NCBI GenBank assembly: GCA_963747535.1
Contig: CAVVFX010000008.1
Location: 395,119 to 459,118 of the forward strand
Direction: 5' to 3'
Origin: CAVVFX01 sp963747535
GTDB lineage: Bacteria > Acidobacteriota > Terriglobia > Bryobacterales > Bryobacteraceae
DNA length: 64,000 bases
The notes beneath the pieces were generated by a model. The model ran no database searches, was not told the origin of the DNA, and was given only the letters and a program-made list of their open reading frames with translations. Shown one piece after another: positions 44,998 to 54,837 of this stretch (positions are counted from its first letter, which is position 1; the number at the start of each line of letters is the position of its first letter). A program made the translations under genes and the position numbers.

Positions 44998-45978
44998 TTG
45001 CGCAAGGGAACTCTCGGATCCGATGCACTTCTCAAACTCCTGGTCCAGGGGTCCGGCGGCGAGCCTTTTCGCCAGTTACAGTTAGAAAAGGTGAGTGCGC
45101 TCCTTAATGTAGATCTTCCTAGAACGCAAGACCGGCGGGTCGATCTGGTTTACAGAACCGTGAGCGGACGCTTGGTGAATATTGAAGTGCAGAGCACCAA
45201 TGATCCCTTGATGCCTCTTCGGATGGCGGAGTACGGTCTGGCGATCATGCGCAAATACGGCCGGTATCCGCAGCAGTTGGTACTGTACGTAGGCAATGAG
45301 CCAATGCACATGCGGTCGGGGTTCCGGACGGAAGGAATGTCTTGCCAATACAAGCTGGTGGACATTCGCAGTCTGGATGGGCCTGCGCTGCTGGCCACCG
45401 ATACGATTGCCGACAATATGCTGGCGCTACTGACCGGGCTCGACGATCCAGTCACGGGCATTCGGACGGTGCTGGGCAGAATCATGAGGCTGAGAAGAGA
45501 TCTGCAGAGATCGGCATTGGAGCAGTTTTTGTTAACATGCCAGATGAGGGGATTAGAAGGCGTTGCCATAAGGGAGCTTGGAGCCATGCCACAGACATTG
45601 CAAATCGATATCGAGAAATGGCCGTTCCTGCAAGAAGCGTTTGCGAAAAAGCTTGACAAGGAGGTTCGGAAGAAGGTTCGGAGGGAGACCGCAAGGTTAC
45701 GTGAGGAGCAGGCCGAAAGACTCCGTGTGGAGGGCGTAAGACTCCGTGAGCAGGGTCGGGAGAAGGGCCTGGAAGAGGGCCGCGAAGAGGGCCGCGAGGA
45801 GGGCCGCGAGGAGGGTCTCAAGGACGCCCTCCGGTTGTTACTCAACAAGCGCTTTGGACGCCTTCCCGCCGCGGTCACCAAACGCATATCCGCGATGTCG
45901 GACGCTGAGGTTAAGGAACTCACTCTCGCGATACTCGACGCCAACAGCCTGAAAGAACTTTTCGGCAAATCGCGTTAA
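44998..45978 (+). CDS. Rpn/YhgA-like PD-(D/E)XK nuclease family protein
   Basis: 326 residues from TTG 44998 (no better start in frame). The nuclease core shows RRVDLVYRTVSGRLVNIEVQS, the D...ExQ variant seen in Rpn (recombination-promoting nuclease) proteins, then MRMAEYGLAIMRKYGRYPQQLVLYVG. The C-terminal part carries EGREEGREEGREEG, encoded by a tandem 12-bp unit (45772-45819), before a DUF4351-like tail (LLLNKRFGRLPAAV). Probably of mobile origin. Confidence 0.82.
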   Translation: MRKGTLGSDALLKLLVQGSGGEPFRQLQLEKVSALLNVDLPRTQDRRVDLVYRTVSGRLVNIEVQSTNDPLMPLRMAEYGLAIMRKYGRYPQQLVLYVGNEPMHMRSGFRTEGMSCQYKLVDIRSLDGPALLATDTIADNMLALLTGLDDPVTGIRTVLGRIMRLRRDLQRSALEQFLLTCQMRGLEGVAIRELGAMPQTLQIDIEKWPFLQEAFAKKLDKEVRKKVRRETARLREEQAERLRVEGVRLREQGREKGLEEGREEGREEGREEGLKDALRLLLNKRFGRLPAAVTKRISAMSDAEVKELTLAILDANSLKELFGKSR

Positions 45979-46060
45979 TCCCGCGTCCATTTGGAAGCTC
46001 CTGTATAATAGGAAGTTGCCGTAGATTCCCACCGAGAAACTGCGCTAGCCTGACCGCATC

Positions 46061-47416
46061 ATGTTCGACAATCTAAGTGACAAGCTTCAGCGGGTCTTTA
46101 AAAACCTGCGCGGGGAAGGACGGCTGTCTGCCGAAAATATGGAGGCAGCGCTGCGGGAGATCCGCGTCGCCCTGCTGGAAGCGGACGTCAACTTCAAAGT
46201 TGTCAAGCAGTTAATCGAAAACGTCAAGACCAAGGCGATGGGTGAGGAAGTACTCCAGTCGCTCACGCCGTCCCAACAAGTCATCGCTATCGTGCGCGAT
46301 GAGCTGATCAAAGTCCTGGGCAGCCACGAAGCGAAACTCCGCTTCGCCAATGACCCGCCCAGCGTGTTCCTGATCGTCGGACTGCAGGGTTCGGGCAAGA
46401 CGACCTCCGCCGGCAAGCTGGCCCGCTGGCTGGGCAAGAACGGTCATCGGCCGGAAGTCGTCTCGGTCGATGTTTACCGTCCGGCGGCTCGCGACCAGCT
46501 TCGCATCGTCGCCAAGGAAGTCAATGTTCCGGTCTATGCCGGCGAGCCGGGCGAAACCCTGCCCGTCGACCTGGCTCGTTCGGCGCGGAAAGATGCGGTC
46601 AACAACGGGCGCGACGTCCTGCTCGTCGACACTGCCGGACGCCTGCACATCGACGAAGATCTCATGACCGAACTGCAGCAGTTAAAGGAGCTGTTGAACC
46701 CGGTCGAGATCCTGTTCGTGGCCGATGCCATGACCGGACAGGACGCCGTTAAGTCCGCGGAAGAGTTCCATAAACGCCTGGGAATCACAGGCGTTATCCT
46801 AACTAAGATGGACGGGGACGCGCGTGGCGGCGCAGCACTCTCCATCCGCTTCGTGACCGGACAGCCATTGAAGTTCGTGGGTGTCGGAGAAAAGTCCGAC
46901 GCGTTCGAGCCCTTTTATCCCGACCGCGCGGCCTCCCGCATCCTGGGTATGGGCGACATTCTGTCGTTCATCGAGAAGGCCGAGCAGACGATCGACAAAA
47001 AGAAAGCTGTCGAGATGCAGCAGAAGCTGCTCGACAACGAATTCACGTTGGACGACTTTCGCGATCAATTGGGGCAGTTGCGCAAACTTGGACCCCTGGA
47101 ATCGATTTTGAAGATGATGCCGCAGGTCGGCATTATGAAAGAGTTGAAGAATGTTTCAGTCGACGAGAAAGAGATCAGCCACATCGTGGCGATTATCGAC
47201 TCGATGACTCCCAAGGAACGCGCCAACCACATGCTCATCAATGGGAGCCGGAGGCGGCGCATTGCCGCGGGCAGCGGCACGTCGGTGCAGGAAGTCAATC
47301 AGTTGCTGAAGCAATACACGCAGGCGCGCAAGATGATGAAGTCGTTTTCGGGCGCGGGTATGCTCGGCAAGAAGTTGAGCAAGTTTAAGATACCCGGTAT
47401 GCCGGGTTTCTCGTAA
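46061..47416 (+). CDS. ffh: Signal recognition particle protein Ffh
   Basis: 451 residues with all three domains: N (1-85), GTPase G (86-300; GLQGSGKTTSAGKLA, VDVYRPAARDQL, LLVDTAGRLHID, LTKMDGDARGGAALS) and Met-rich M (300-451). It targets nascent membrane proteins to the SecYEG translocon. It is the first gene of the conserved ffh-rpsP-khpA-rimM-trmD cluster. Confidence 0.98.
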   Translation: MFDNLSDKLQRVFKNLRGEGRLSAENMEAALREIRVALLEADVNFKVVKQLIENVKTKAMGEEVLQSLTPSQQVIAIVRDELIKVLGSHEAKLRFANDPPSVFLIVGLQGSGKTTSAGKLARWLGKNGHRPEVVSVDVYRPAARDQLRIVAKEVNVPVYAGEPGETLPVDLARSARKDAVNNGRDVLLVDTAGRLHIDEDLMTELQQLKELLNPVEILFVADAMTGQDAVKSAEEFHKRLGITGVILTKMDGDARGGAALSIRFVTGQPLKFVGVGEKSDAFEPFYPDRAASRILGMGDILSFIEKAEQTIDKKKAVEMQQKLLDNEFTLDDFRDQLGQLRKLGPLESILKMMPQVGIMKELKNVSVDEKEISHIVAIIDSMTPKERANHMLINGSRRRRIAAGSGTSVQEVNQLLKQYTQARKMMKSFSGAGMLGKKLSKFKIPGMPGFS

Positions 47417-47434
47417 CACAGACTTTAGTCTGTG
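47417..47434. terminator. Hairpin between ffh and rpsP
   Basis: CACAGACT-TT-AGTCTGTG, 8-bp arms, beginning at the first base after the ffh stop. Member of the CAGAC/GTCTG family. It lies inside the operon, so it could trim or attenuate the transcript rather than end it fully. Confidence 0.5.
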
Positions 47435-47467
47435 CCTGGAAGAAACAGTGGAGAGAATAGAGAAGAA

Positions 47468-47731
47468 ATGCTGATGATTCGACTGGCGCGTTTCGGCGCC
47501 AAAAAGAAGCCGTTCTACCGCGTGGTAGTAATCGAGAAGGAACGCGCCCGCAACGGCCGAGCCTTGGAGGTGATCGGGCACTATAACCCGCTGACCCATC
47601 CGGCCAAGATCGACTTGAAACACGACCGTATTGAATACTGGACCAAGAATGGCGCCCAGTTGTCCGATACGGTTGCCCGTTTAGTCAAGGAAAACCCGGT
47701 CGTCCCCGTACCGGCATCAGTCCAGGCGTAA
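47468..47731 (+). CDS. rpsP: 30S ribosomal protein S16
   Basis: 87 residues from ATG 47468 (the upstream open frame is not conserved). Typical start MIRLARFGAKKKPFYRVVV and core GRALEVIGHYNP. Required for 30S assembly. Followed at 61 bp by khpA. Confidence 0.97.
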   Translation: MLMIRLARFGAKKKPFYRVVVIEKERARNGRALEVIGHYNPLTHPAKIDLKHDRIEYWTKNGAQLSDTVARLVKENPVVPVPASVQA

Positions 47732-47792
47732 TCGCAGGCGTAGACTATTGTGCGGCGGACCACGAGTCTGCCGTACCAAGGAGAAGGTGTCG

Positions 47793-48023
47793 ATGAAACA
47801 GTTGATTGAGGATATTGCGAAGGCTCTGGTCGACATCCCCGAACAAGTTTCCGTCAGCGAGGTCGCAGGCGAGCAGGTGACCGTGCTCGAGCTAAAAGTG
47901 GCACCCGGCGACCTCGGTAAGGTGATCGGTAAACAGGGGCGCACCGCCCGGTCCATCCGGACCATCTTGGGAGCCGCGGGAATGAAACTCAACCGCCGCT
48001 TTACGTTAGAGATTCTGGAATAG
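47793..48023 (+). CDS. khpA: KH-domain RNA-binding protein KhpA
   Basis: 76 residues from ATG 47793, preceded by AAGGAG. The KH motif VIGKQGRTARSIRTILGAAG has the GXXG loop (GKQG). KhpA, usually with KhpB, binds RNA and affects cell division and translation. Its stop TAG shares one base with the rimM GTG start. Confidence 0.93.
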   Translation: MKQLIEDIAKALVDIPEQVSVSEVAGEQVTVLELKVAPGDLGKVIGKQGRTARSIRTILGAAGMKLNRRFTLEILE

Positions 48024-48559
48024 TGGCCGACCTCGCTCCCAATCAGGCCGACTGGATTACCATTGCCGTCCTCGGAGCCACCCACGCCAATCGAGGCGAG
48101 ATTACCGGCGTACCGATGACCAGTAAGCTGGAGCGTTTCCAGAAACTCCGTGAGGCCTGGCTGTTCGGCGAATCCGGAGAGCCGCACCACGTGGAAGTCG
48201 AATCGGTGTGGGAACATTCCAATCGGCTGGTGTTCAAGTTCCGGGGTATCGACACGATTTCCGGTGCCGAGCGCTGGCACGGCGCCGAAGTTCGAGTCCC
48301 ATTAGCTGAACGCGAGCCGCTCGAAGACGGCGCGTTCTACTTCTCGGACCTCATTGGCTGCGAAGTTTGGGATAGCAATCTCGGGGATCGCGTCGGCTGC
48401 GTGACGGCCGTGCGCGAATTCGGTGGTCCGGGGCTGCTGGAACTGGACAACGGTCTGCTGATTCCCTACGTCAAGGCGATTTGCGTGAACATCGATCCTC
48501 CTGCGCGCCGGATTGACGTCGATCTCCCTGCGGGGCTGCGGGAATTGAACCGGCCGTGA
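48023..48559 (+). CDS. rimM: 16S rRNA processing protein RimM
   Basis: 178 residues from GTG 48023. N-terminal beta-barrel (IAVLGATHANRGEITGV), then PRC-barrel (LIGCEVWDSNLGDRVGCVTAVREFGGPGLLELDNGLLIPYV). It helps 30S head maturation with S19. It overlaps trmD by 4 bp (GTGA). Confidence 0.95.
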   Translation: MADLAPNQADWITIAVLGATHANRGEITGVPMTSKLERFQKLREAWLFGESGEPHHVEVESVWEHSNRLVFKFRGIDTISGAERWHGAEVRVPLAEREPLEDGAFYFSDLIGCEVWDSNLGDRVGCVTAVREFGGPGLLELDNGLLIPYVKAICVNIDPPARRIDVDLPAGLRELNRP

Positions 48560-49251
48560 AGTTCCACATCCTGACGATCTTCCCCGATTTCTTCGAGGGA
48601 CCTTTCCAGCACGGCGTGGTCGCCCGTGGCATAGCTGCCGGCGCACTCAGTATACACATCCACAATCTTCGCGACTGGACCCACGACCGCCATAAAACGG
48701 TCGATGATCGTCCGTTTGGCGGCGCGGAAGGGATGCTGCTCAAGCCCGAGCCGATATTCGACGCTGTGGAATCGATCTGGCCGGAGCGGCCGGAGGGCTC
48801 GAAGGTGATTCTGCTCTCGGCGCAGGGCCGCAAGTTCGACCAGCGCGTCGCGCGGAGTCTGGCCGGCGCCAGTTCCCTGCTCCTGATATGCGGGCGTTAT
48901 GAAGGGGTCGACGAGCGGGTAGCAGAACATCTGGCCCAAGAAGAATTGTCGATCGGCGACTACATTTTGAGCGGCGGTGAACTGGCCGCTATGGTCATCA
49001 TCGACACGGTCGCCAGGTTGATTCCGGGGGTGGTGGGCAATAGCGACTCCACCGCCTTTGAGTCCTTCGAAACTACCGGCCATGGCGAGGGTCTGCTCGA
49101 TTGCCCGCAATACACCCGTCCCGCTGATTTTCGCGGATGGAAGGTACCGGATGTACTCCTCAGCGGCAATCACGAAGAGATCCGCAAGTGGCGTCAGGCC
49201 GCGGCCAGGGAGAAGACCGCGAAGCTCCGTCCGGACCTGCTGGTTCGTTAG
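48556..49251 (+). CDS. trmD: tRNA (guanine37-N1)-methyltransferase TrmD
   Basis: 231 residues from GTG 48556. SPOUT fold with the trefoil knot motifs LLICGRYEGVDERV and SIGDYILSGGELAAMVIIDTVARLIPGVVG. Start MKFHILTIFPDFF is typical. Methylates G37 of tRNAs reading CUN/CCN/CGN codons to prevent frameshifting. The usual next gene rplS is absent; an opposite-strand gene follows. Confidence 0.97.
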   Translation: MKFHILTIFPDFFEGPFQHGVVARGIAAGALSIHIHNLRDWTHDRHKTVDDRPFGGAEGMLLKPEPIFDAVESIWPERPEGSKVILLSAQGRKFDQRVARSLAGASSLLLICGRYEGVDERVAEHLAQEELSIGDYILSGGELAAMVIIDTVARLIPGVVGNSDSTAFESFETTGHGEGLLDCPQYTRPADFRGWKVPDVLLSGNHEEIRKWRQAAAREKTAKLRPDLLVR

Positions 49252-49269
49252 CGTTGACCTGTCGGCAAG

Positions 49270-49719
49270 CTATTTCTGCGCGGGCGTGATATCGGTCACG
49301 GGAAGATCCCAGTGTGCCAGCAAGATCTCGAAGCGCCGCTGTTCCTCGCGTTTGTAAGTCTTCTGATCAGGCCAGAGTTGCTCGATAATCCGCTCTTCGT
49401 CGGGATTGGCCGTCGTTGCCAGCGCCGAGTTCTTGAACCGGATCGTGACGCGATAATCCCACCGCGTATCCTCGGTCATGTGATTGGCGGGCGTCTCAAT
49501 TTTCACCGAGATGATGCGGCCGGTCTCGGCAATCTTCTTGAGCAGGGGGTAATGGTTCTTCAGAAAGAGCTGCAGGAATTCCTCCTGATGTCCCCACTGG
49601 GTTTTGTAATAATACTCTACGGCGTAGGGCTGATCGGGCGACCCATGTGGCGGAGCGCCCTGGGCAAGCAACGGCTGGGCAGCCACGCAAAGCAACAGCG
49701 TAACAAGTACGTTTTTCAT
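49270..49719 (-). CDS. Secreted hypothetical protein
   Basis: 149 residues from ATG 49719, preceded by GGAGGAT. Signal peptide MKNVLVTLLLCVAAQPLLAQG. The mature part (YAVEYYYKTQWGHQEEFLQLFLKNHYPLLKKI...) looks like a ferredoxin-like (dimeric alpha-beta barrel) fold, as in small stress or periplasmic proteins. Function unknown. Convergent with trmD, 18 bp apart. Confidence 0.78.
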   Translation of the reverse strand: MKNVLVTLLLCVAAQPLLAQGAPPHGSPDQPYAVEYYYKTQWGHQEEFLQLFLKNHYPLLKKIAETGRIISVKIETPANHMTEDTRWDYRVTIRFKNSALATTANPDEERIIEQLWPDQKTYKREEQRRFEILLAHWDLPVTDITPAQK

Positions 49720-49791
49720 CCATCCTCCAACTGATGTCGAATGACACTGCATTCTATCAGGAGGATGGCAGCCGCCCTTCCACCGGACCCG

Positions 49792-52569
49792 CTAGAAATG
49801 GAAACCGACCGTCGCCGTCACCGTTCGTGGCGAAACGTAATGCGTTCCGCTGAAGGTCGAAAGGAAATTGAACACCGCCTCCTTGTTCGTCAGATTGACG
49901 ACCGTCAGACGGGCGCTCCATTTGTGCTTGTCGCCCTGGAACAGGTTGTCATCTCCCACGCCGATATCGAACAGATTGCGGGATGCAATACGGGGTGGGT
50001 TGTGATCGTTGTTCTCGGTACCGGCTGCGGGAATCCTTAACAGCGTGGAACCGTATTGTGACGCCGGGCAGAGGCCGGTAGGGCTGATCGGAGTGGTTGG
50101 CGTCGCATGGACACTCCCGCAGTACAGGCCTCCTGCGAACTGTTGATCCGGCGTCAGGTTGGAAACATCCACCACTGAATCCGTACCGTTCGGTCCATTG
50201 GCACATTCACCGCCTGCGCAAGGCACCTGGCCGGCCACCTGGCCGCTGTCATAACGCCAGTTGACGCTGACCCACGGGGACTTCTTCGTCGGCTGGTATT
50301 GCAGGTGCGTGGTCTGATTAAAAAGCTCGTCGTGATCGATGCGGAATACACTGCTCACGCCGGGAGTCGAGCCGATTCCGGCGATCTGCGGGCCGAAGAA
50401 GCGCGCCGCCACGCTCGACATGACCACAAATGCCGTCAGCCCGTGGAAGTCCGGAACGGTGGCTCGGATAGCATATCCAGGAATCTTGGAACTCGTCCAC
50501 TCGATCGGATAAGTGATCGGCGTGTTGCCCAGCACGCTGAAATCGAAGGCCCGATGGGTGTACTTCCAAATGTATTCTGCGTCGATCACCAGATACTTCC
50601 CGAACGCCTGCTGAACGCCCGCGTGGAACTCGTTGCGGTGTCCGGGTTTCAGGGCCGCTGTCGTCACGCAAGCGCCACCCGGGACCAGCGTCTGGAATGC
50701 ACTAATCACCGGGTCATTGCATCCCTGGCTCGCCAGCACCAGGTTCTCGTTGAACGGACTCTCCATGGTGCGCGCATAGGATATCCGCAGCACGGTATTG
50801 GTTGCCTTGAAATTGTAAGCGGCACCGAGACGCGGCTCACCTTGCGCGGCGCTGGTAAGGCCATTGTATTTATCGAAGCGCAAGCCGAGGTTGAAGGTCC
50901 AGTTGTGGAGAGTAATGGTGTCCTGAAGGTAAAACGCGAACTCCTTAATGTCGGCGTGGCCATAAAACCCGTAGTCGCGGCTGGTACCGCTCGGGCAGCC
51001 GTCAGAAGCGGGCAGGGGCGCCGTTCTGGTCAGATCGTAACAGGCAAGTATCGGAATAAACGCCGGCACCGATCCCTGGCCGAGGTTGGGTTGCAGCACT
51101 CCCCTGCAAGCGGCCGGATTGGTCAATAAAGGATTGGTGTCAGCGCTGCCGTCGGCATTCAGACAAGGGGCATTGGCGGTCGGATCGACCAGGCCGAAGG
51201 AATCCCTTTCGGTGATAAAAGTGTGCTCATACTCGAGGCCCGTCTTGATGTTATGAATTCCTTTTACGTACGACAGGCTGGTGCGCGCGCCGGCATTGGT
51301 CAGCCGCCGATTCTGACCGACCGTCGCGGACTGGAGGTCGGGCGTAAAGTCGGCGAACGGGTTATCGCTCCCATAATAGTCGTATTGATCCTGCCGCACC
51401 CAGCCCCCTAACGTGAACACGGTGGTGGGCGTGAGTATATGGGTCCAGGCCGGCGCAATGTTAAACGTTCTGATCTGCGACCGTTGATCTGCTGAGCCGA
51501 CAGGTAAGCCGTTGGGACCGAGGCCGCCGTTGTCGACCACCAGCCCGGACCATGCGGTCGCGTTCTGGGCGTCGTAGGAGTTGGGTGTCTGGAACCAGGA
51601 CCGGGTAAAACTGAGATTCAGGTTGATCGAATCTGCGTCATTGGGCTTGAAGTCCAGCCGGTCAAACACGTTCTCCTCATTGCCATGATCGTGGAAGACC
51701 TGATATTCCGGGCCATCGAGGAAACGGCCGGAGTTCAATCCGCTGACCGAGATGAAGTTTCCCCAGGTCTGCTTCCCATAGGCCAGATCGAAGCTTTCGT
51801 TGGAACTGCCGAAGGTGCCGTAGGAAGCCGTTATGTCCCCGTGGGGAGGACTCACTCCAAGCCCCGAGCGGGTGGCCGCTACAATCACCAGGCTGGTCTT
51901 GCCGCCATATTCCGCGGGTGGTGCGCCTTCTATGACTTCCAGCGACTGAATGGAGTCGATCGGGATCTGATTCGAGAAGACCTTGCTTTGCTGGTCGGTA
52001 ATCGGCTGGCCGTCAACCGAGAAAGAGTTCGAGGCATGATCGCCCATTCCGTGGAACAGTCCGTTCGAGTCGGCCGAGACCCCAGGTGTAGCCAGGGTCA
52101 CCAGCGAACTGATCGATGATGAGGAACTTTCCAGAGGCAGCTTGTCAAACATGGCCCGATCCACATCTGTGTGGCTCGTGGACTCGGTTTCTACCAGATC
52201 CTCGCCTCCTGACACAGTTACGCTTTCGACAGCCACGCCGATCGGCAACGTGATCTTCACGTCAACGGGCAACTGAGAACGTACGTTCAAGTCCTGCTCG
52301 TTTCCTTGAAATCCCGTCGCCGATACACTGAGATGATAGTTGTTGTACGGAAGGTTATTGAACTGGAATGTGCCCTGTCCGTTCGTCTTCACACTTTGTT
52401 GGTAATGGGAGACCGGGTTCGAGATACCCACTGTGGCGCCTTTGATCGCGGCTCCCGACGGGTCCAGGACCGAGCCGCGGACCACGCCCGACGATTGCCC
52501 ATAACTCGGGACGCTGCAACCAAACGCCAGAATTACGCACGCGAGCCTGCCGGAACGAAGCTTGGTCAT
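49792..52569 (-). CDS. TonB-dependent receptor with carboxypeptidase-regulatory-like domain
   Basis: 925 residues. Signal peptide (RLACVILAFGCSVPSYGQ), then a CarbopepD_reg-like domain (GVVRGSVLDPSGAAIKGATVGISN), a plug with FSVDGQPITDQQ and VIEGAPPAEYGGKTS, and an outer-membrane barrel ending in SPRTVTATVGFHF. It is followed, divergently, by the LytS/LytT pair, which may regulate it. Ligand unknown. Confidence 0.93.
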   Translation of the reverse strand: MTKLRSGRLACVILAFGCSVPSYGQSSGVVRGSVLDPSGAAIKGATVGISNPVSHYQQSVKTNGQGTFQFNNLPYNNYHLSVSATGFQGNEQDLNVRSQLPVDVKITLPIGVAVESVTVSGGEDLVETESTSHTDVDRAMFDKLPLESSSSSISSLVTLATPGVSADSNGLFHGMGDHASNSFSVDGQPITDQQSKVFSNQIPIDSIQSLEVIEGAPPAEYGGKTSLVIVAATRSGLGVSPPHGDITASYGTFGSSNESFDLAYGKQTWGNFISVSGLNSGRFLDGPEYQVFHDHGNEENVFDRLDFKPNDADSINLNLSFTRSWFQTPNSYDAQNATAWSGLVVDNGGLGPNGLPVGSADQRSQIRTFNIAPAWTHILTPTTVFTLGGWVRQDQYDYYGSDNPFADFTPDLQSATVGQNRRLTNAGARTSLSYVKGIHNIKTGLEYEHTFITERDSFGLVDPTANAPCLNADGSADTNPLLTNPAACRGVLQPNLGQGSVPAFIPILACYDLTRTAPLPASDGCPSGTSRDYGFYGHADIKEFAFYLQDTITLHNWTFNLGLRFDKYNGLTSAAQGEPRLGAAYNFKATNTVLRISYARTMESPFNENLVLASQGCNDPVISAFQTLVPGGACVTTAALKPGHRNEFHAGVQQAFGKYLVIDAEYIWKYTHRAFDFSVLGNTPITYPIEWTSSKIPGYAIRATVPDFHGLTAFVVMSSVAARFFGPQIAGIGSTPGVSSVFRIDHDELFNQTTHLQYQPTKKSPWVSVNWRYDSGQVAGQVPCAGGECANGPNGTDSVVDVSNLTPDQQFAGGLYCGSVHATPTTPISPTGLCPASQYGSTLLRIPAAGTENNDHNPPRIASRNLFDIGVGDDNLFQGDKHKWSARLTVVNLTNKEAVFNFLSTFSGTHYVSPRTVTATVGFHF

Positions 52570-52739
52570 CCCTTTGATTGTCCCGGTCGTCCTCTATGGG
52601 CTCCTAGAATAATCCGGCCGGCGGCTGTTTATCGCCACGAAAGGACTAAATTTAAAAATGAGCGGACTCACTTCTTATTGAGTGGTGAGGCTCAGGGGCC
52701 GCGATCTCTTCGATCCAGTGTGGGGATCATTACTAACAA

Positions 52740-54710
52740 ATGATTAACGGGGTCGTGTCGCGTTCTGGCAGCGATCTTCTCCCATTGAGCCATTCTTCCA
52801 ACGCGCCTACAATGAATATCGGTATGTCCAATCTGCACGAGCCGATTTTCATCAACATCATCGGACATACCGCCGGTGCGATCATCTTCGGGATCTTCCT
52901 CGCGCTGTTCCTGCGTGATCGCGGTGCCGCCGCCAGGCGCGGAAGCTGGTTGTCGGCAGCGGCGGCGGCTCTTGCCTTCCTTTGGAATTTCGGATCGCTG
53001 GCGGTTCTCCTGGCCATTCAGAACTCGTCGCCGGCATCGTCGTTCCTGATTGCCGCAACTTTTTGTTGTTTGAGTCTTTTACCGCCCGTGCTGTTGCACC
53101 TTTCCCTTGACGGTCAGATGCCGGCATTGACCTCGGCCGGATATGGCTTGGCCTGCATCGCGTTTGTCATGCATTGTGCCGCGGCCATTACCGGAATCGA
53201 ACGATATCGGACGAACGCCCTGCTCCTGATCACCGTCGGCTTCGTGGTTCTGACCGCCGTCTCGGTGGCGCGGGTCGCCCGGCGGCAGGATCAGCGCGGC
53301 CGAACGTCCCGCGTTGTGGCATCCATGTGCCTGCTGCTGTTCTCCATGTCTTTCGTTCACTTCGGGTCCGGCCACCCGCTTCATGCGTGGTCCAGCGAAC
53401 TGGCACTGCACCACGGGGGCATCCCCTTGGCACTATTTATCCTCATGCAGGACTACCGTTTCGTCTTACTGGACGCCTTCTTGCGATTTCTCGCCAATGC
53501 TCTCCTGGCTGCCGCGGTAACCATCGCTGCCATACAGGGCGCCGTAGCCCTCCACCTGATGGGGCCGGTCGACTCGCCGCGGGAAGCCATCCTGACGCTG
53601 GGTATCTGCTTGCTCCTGATCTTGTTTGCAATGTTGCGCGGATGGGTTCAGCGTTGGCTGACCGAAGCAGTCTTCCGGCGTCCGAATCTGGAGAGCGTTC
53701 TGCAGCAGATCCGCACCCGGCCGGAATGGTGCGGAGAAGCGGAGTTTATATCCTGGGCCACCGAACTCATTACATCTTTCATGAAGGCCGAACGCTCGCT
53801 CTCGATCACCGAGGAGCAGCCGGCCGGTTTTTCCGAGGGACCGGATATCTTTTTTCCCGTACCCGCATCGGACGCGCCTCGCTTGAAAAACCACGAGCGA
53901 TATCGCTGGGCTGAGGCCATTGTTCCCCTGCGGTTCTCCTTCGGGGAAGTCACTTATATTCTGTTGGGAAGGCGGAGAGGCGGGCGCCGGTACCTGAGCG
54001 AGGATCTCCGCGCGCTGGGGCGGCTGGCGACAGCCATCACTGAGCAGATTGACCGGTACCATGATTCGGAAATGCAGAAGCTCATGGTGCAGGCCGAACT
54101 TCGCGCGCTGCAGTCGCAGATCAACCCGCATTTCCTCTTCAACGCGCTCAATACGCTGTTTGGGATCATTCCACGGGAGGCGACCGGGGCGCGCCGGACC
54201 GTGCTCAATCTGGCCGATATCTTCCGCTACTCCCTCCAGACGCCAGAGAAGTTCATCGATCTGTCCGAGGAATTAGAAATCGTTCGCGCCTACCTGGAGA
54301 TAGAGAAGCTTCGTCTGGGTGCGCGGCTCACTGTCGAAATCGACATCGATGATGCTGCCAGGGAGGTCAAAATCCCGGTGCTGTCGGTGCAACCGCTGGT
54401 GGAAAACGCCATCAAACACGGCGTCGCCGCCAGCGAACGGGCGGGTTGGGTTAGAATCGCGGCCAAGGCTGAAGCGGGTCTGATCCGGATCACGGTGCAG
54501 GATAGCGGGTGCGACGCGGCACGGGCTCCGGCATCCGGAGGGGCTGGCCAGCCTTCGCTAACCGGCTTGGGATTGGGGCTCGCGAATGTCAGCAAACGGC
54601 TTCAATTGTGTTACGGAGCGGAGTCTGACTTGACCTTTGAGCTGGGTCCCCAAATGACGACGGTTCGGTTTTCCATACCGGTCGAAGTTGCCCAGACTGC
54701 CGCGCGGTGA
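52740..54710 (+). CDS. LytS-type sensor histidine kinase
   Basis: 656 residues, or 632 from ATG 52812. The N-terminal half has about 8 membrane helices; a GAF-like linker (residues 350-440) follows. The His_kinase/LytS motif QINPHFLFNALNTL contains the phospho-accepting His, and the ATP-binding domain has VQPLVENAIKHGVA and GLGLGLANVSKRL. Pairs with the LytTR regulator 128 bp downstream; likely an envelope or metabolite sensor. Confidence 0.92.
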   Translation: MINGVVSRSGSDLLPLSHSSNAPTMNIGMSNLHEPIFINIIGHTAGAIIFGIFLALFLRDRGAAARRGSWLSAAAAALAFLWNFGSLAVLLAIQNSSPASSFLIAATFCCLSLLPPVLLHLSLDGQMPALTSAGYGLACIAFVMHCAAAITGIERYRTNALLLITVGFVVLTAVSVARVARRQDQRGRTSRVVASMCLLLFSMSFVHFGSGHPLHAWSSELALHHGGIPLALFILMQDYRFVLLDAFLRFLANALLAAAVTIAAIQGAVALHLMGPVDSPREAILTLGICLLLILFAMLRGWVQRWLTEAVFRRPNLESVLQQIRTRPEWCGEAEFISWATELITSFMKAERSLSITEEQPAGFSEGPDIFFPVPASDAPRLKNHERYRWAEAIVPLRFSFGEVTYILLGRRRGGRRYLSEDLRALGRLATAITEQIDRYHDSEMQKLMVQAELRALQSQINPHFLFNALNTLFGIIPREATGARRTVLNLADIFRYSLQTPEKFIDLSEELEIVRAYLEIEKLRLGARLTVEIDIDDAAREVKIPVLSVQPLVENAIKHGVAASERAGWVRIAAKAEAGLIRITVQDSGCDAARAPASGGAGQPSLTGLGLGLANVSKRLQLCYGAESDLTFELGPQMTTVRFSIPVEVAQTAAR

Positions 54711-54837
54711 GTTGAGCGCACCGGAAGACAGGGATCCCGCTCACCGCCTCCGGTCGCCCGCTCGTGGCGCGCAGTTGCCCGTTCGCGATAATTCCCTCGC
54801 TCGTTCGGGTTGGTAGATCCTATATTAATGAGGACGC

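Noticed and set aside
45772..45819. Possible short CRISPR-like array
   Set aside because: The 12-bp units are contiguous, in frame and encode EGRE repeats; there are no spacers. No CRISPR array or cas gene was seen anywhere in the window.
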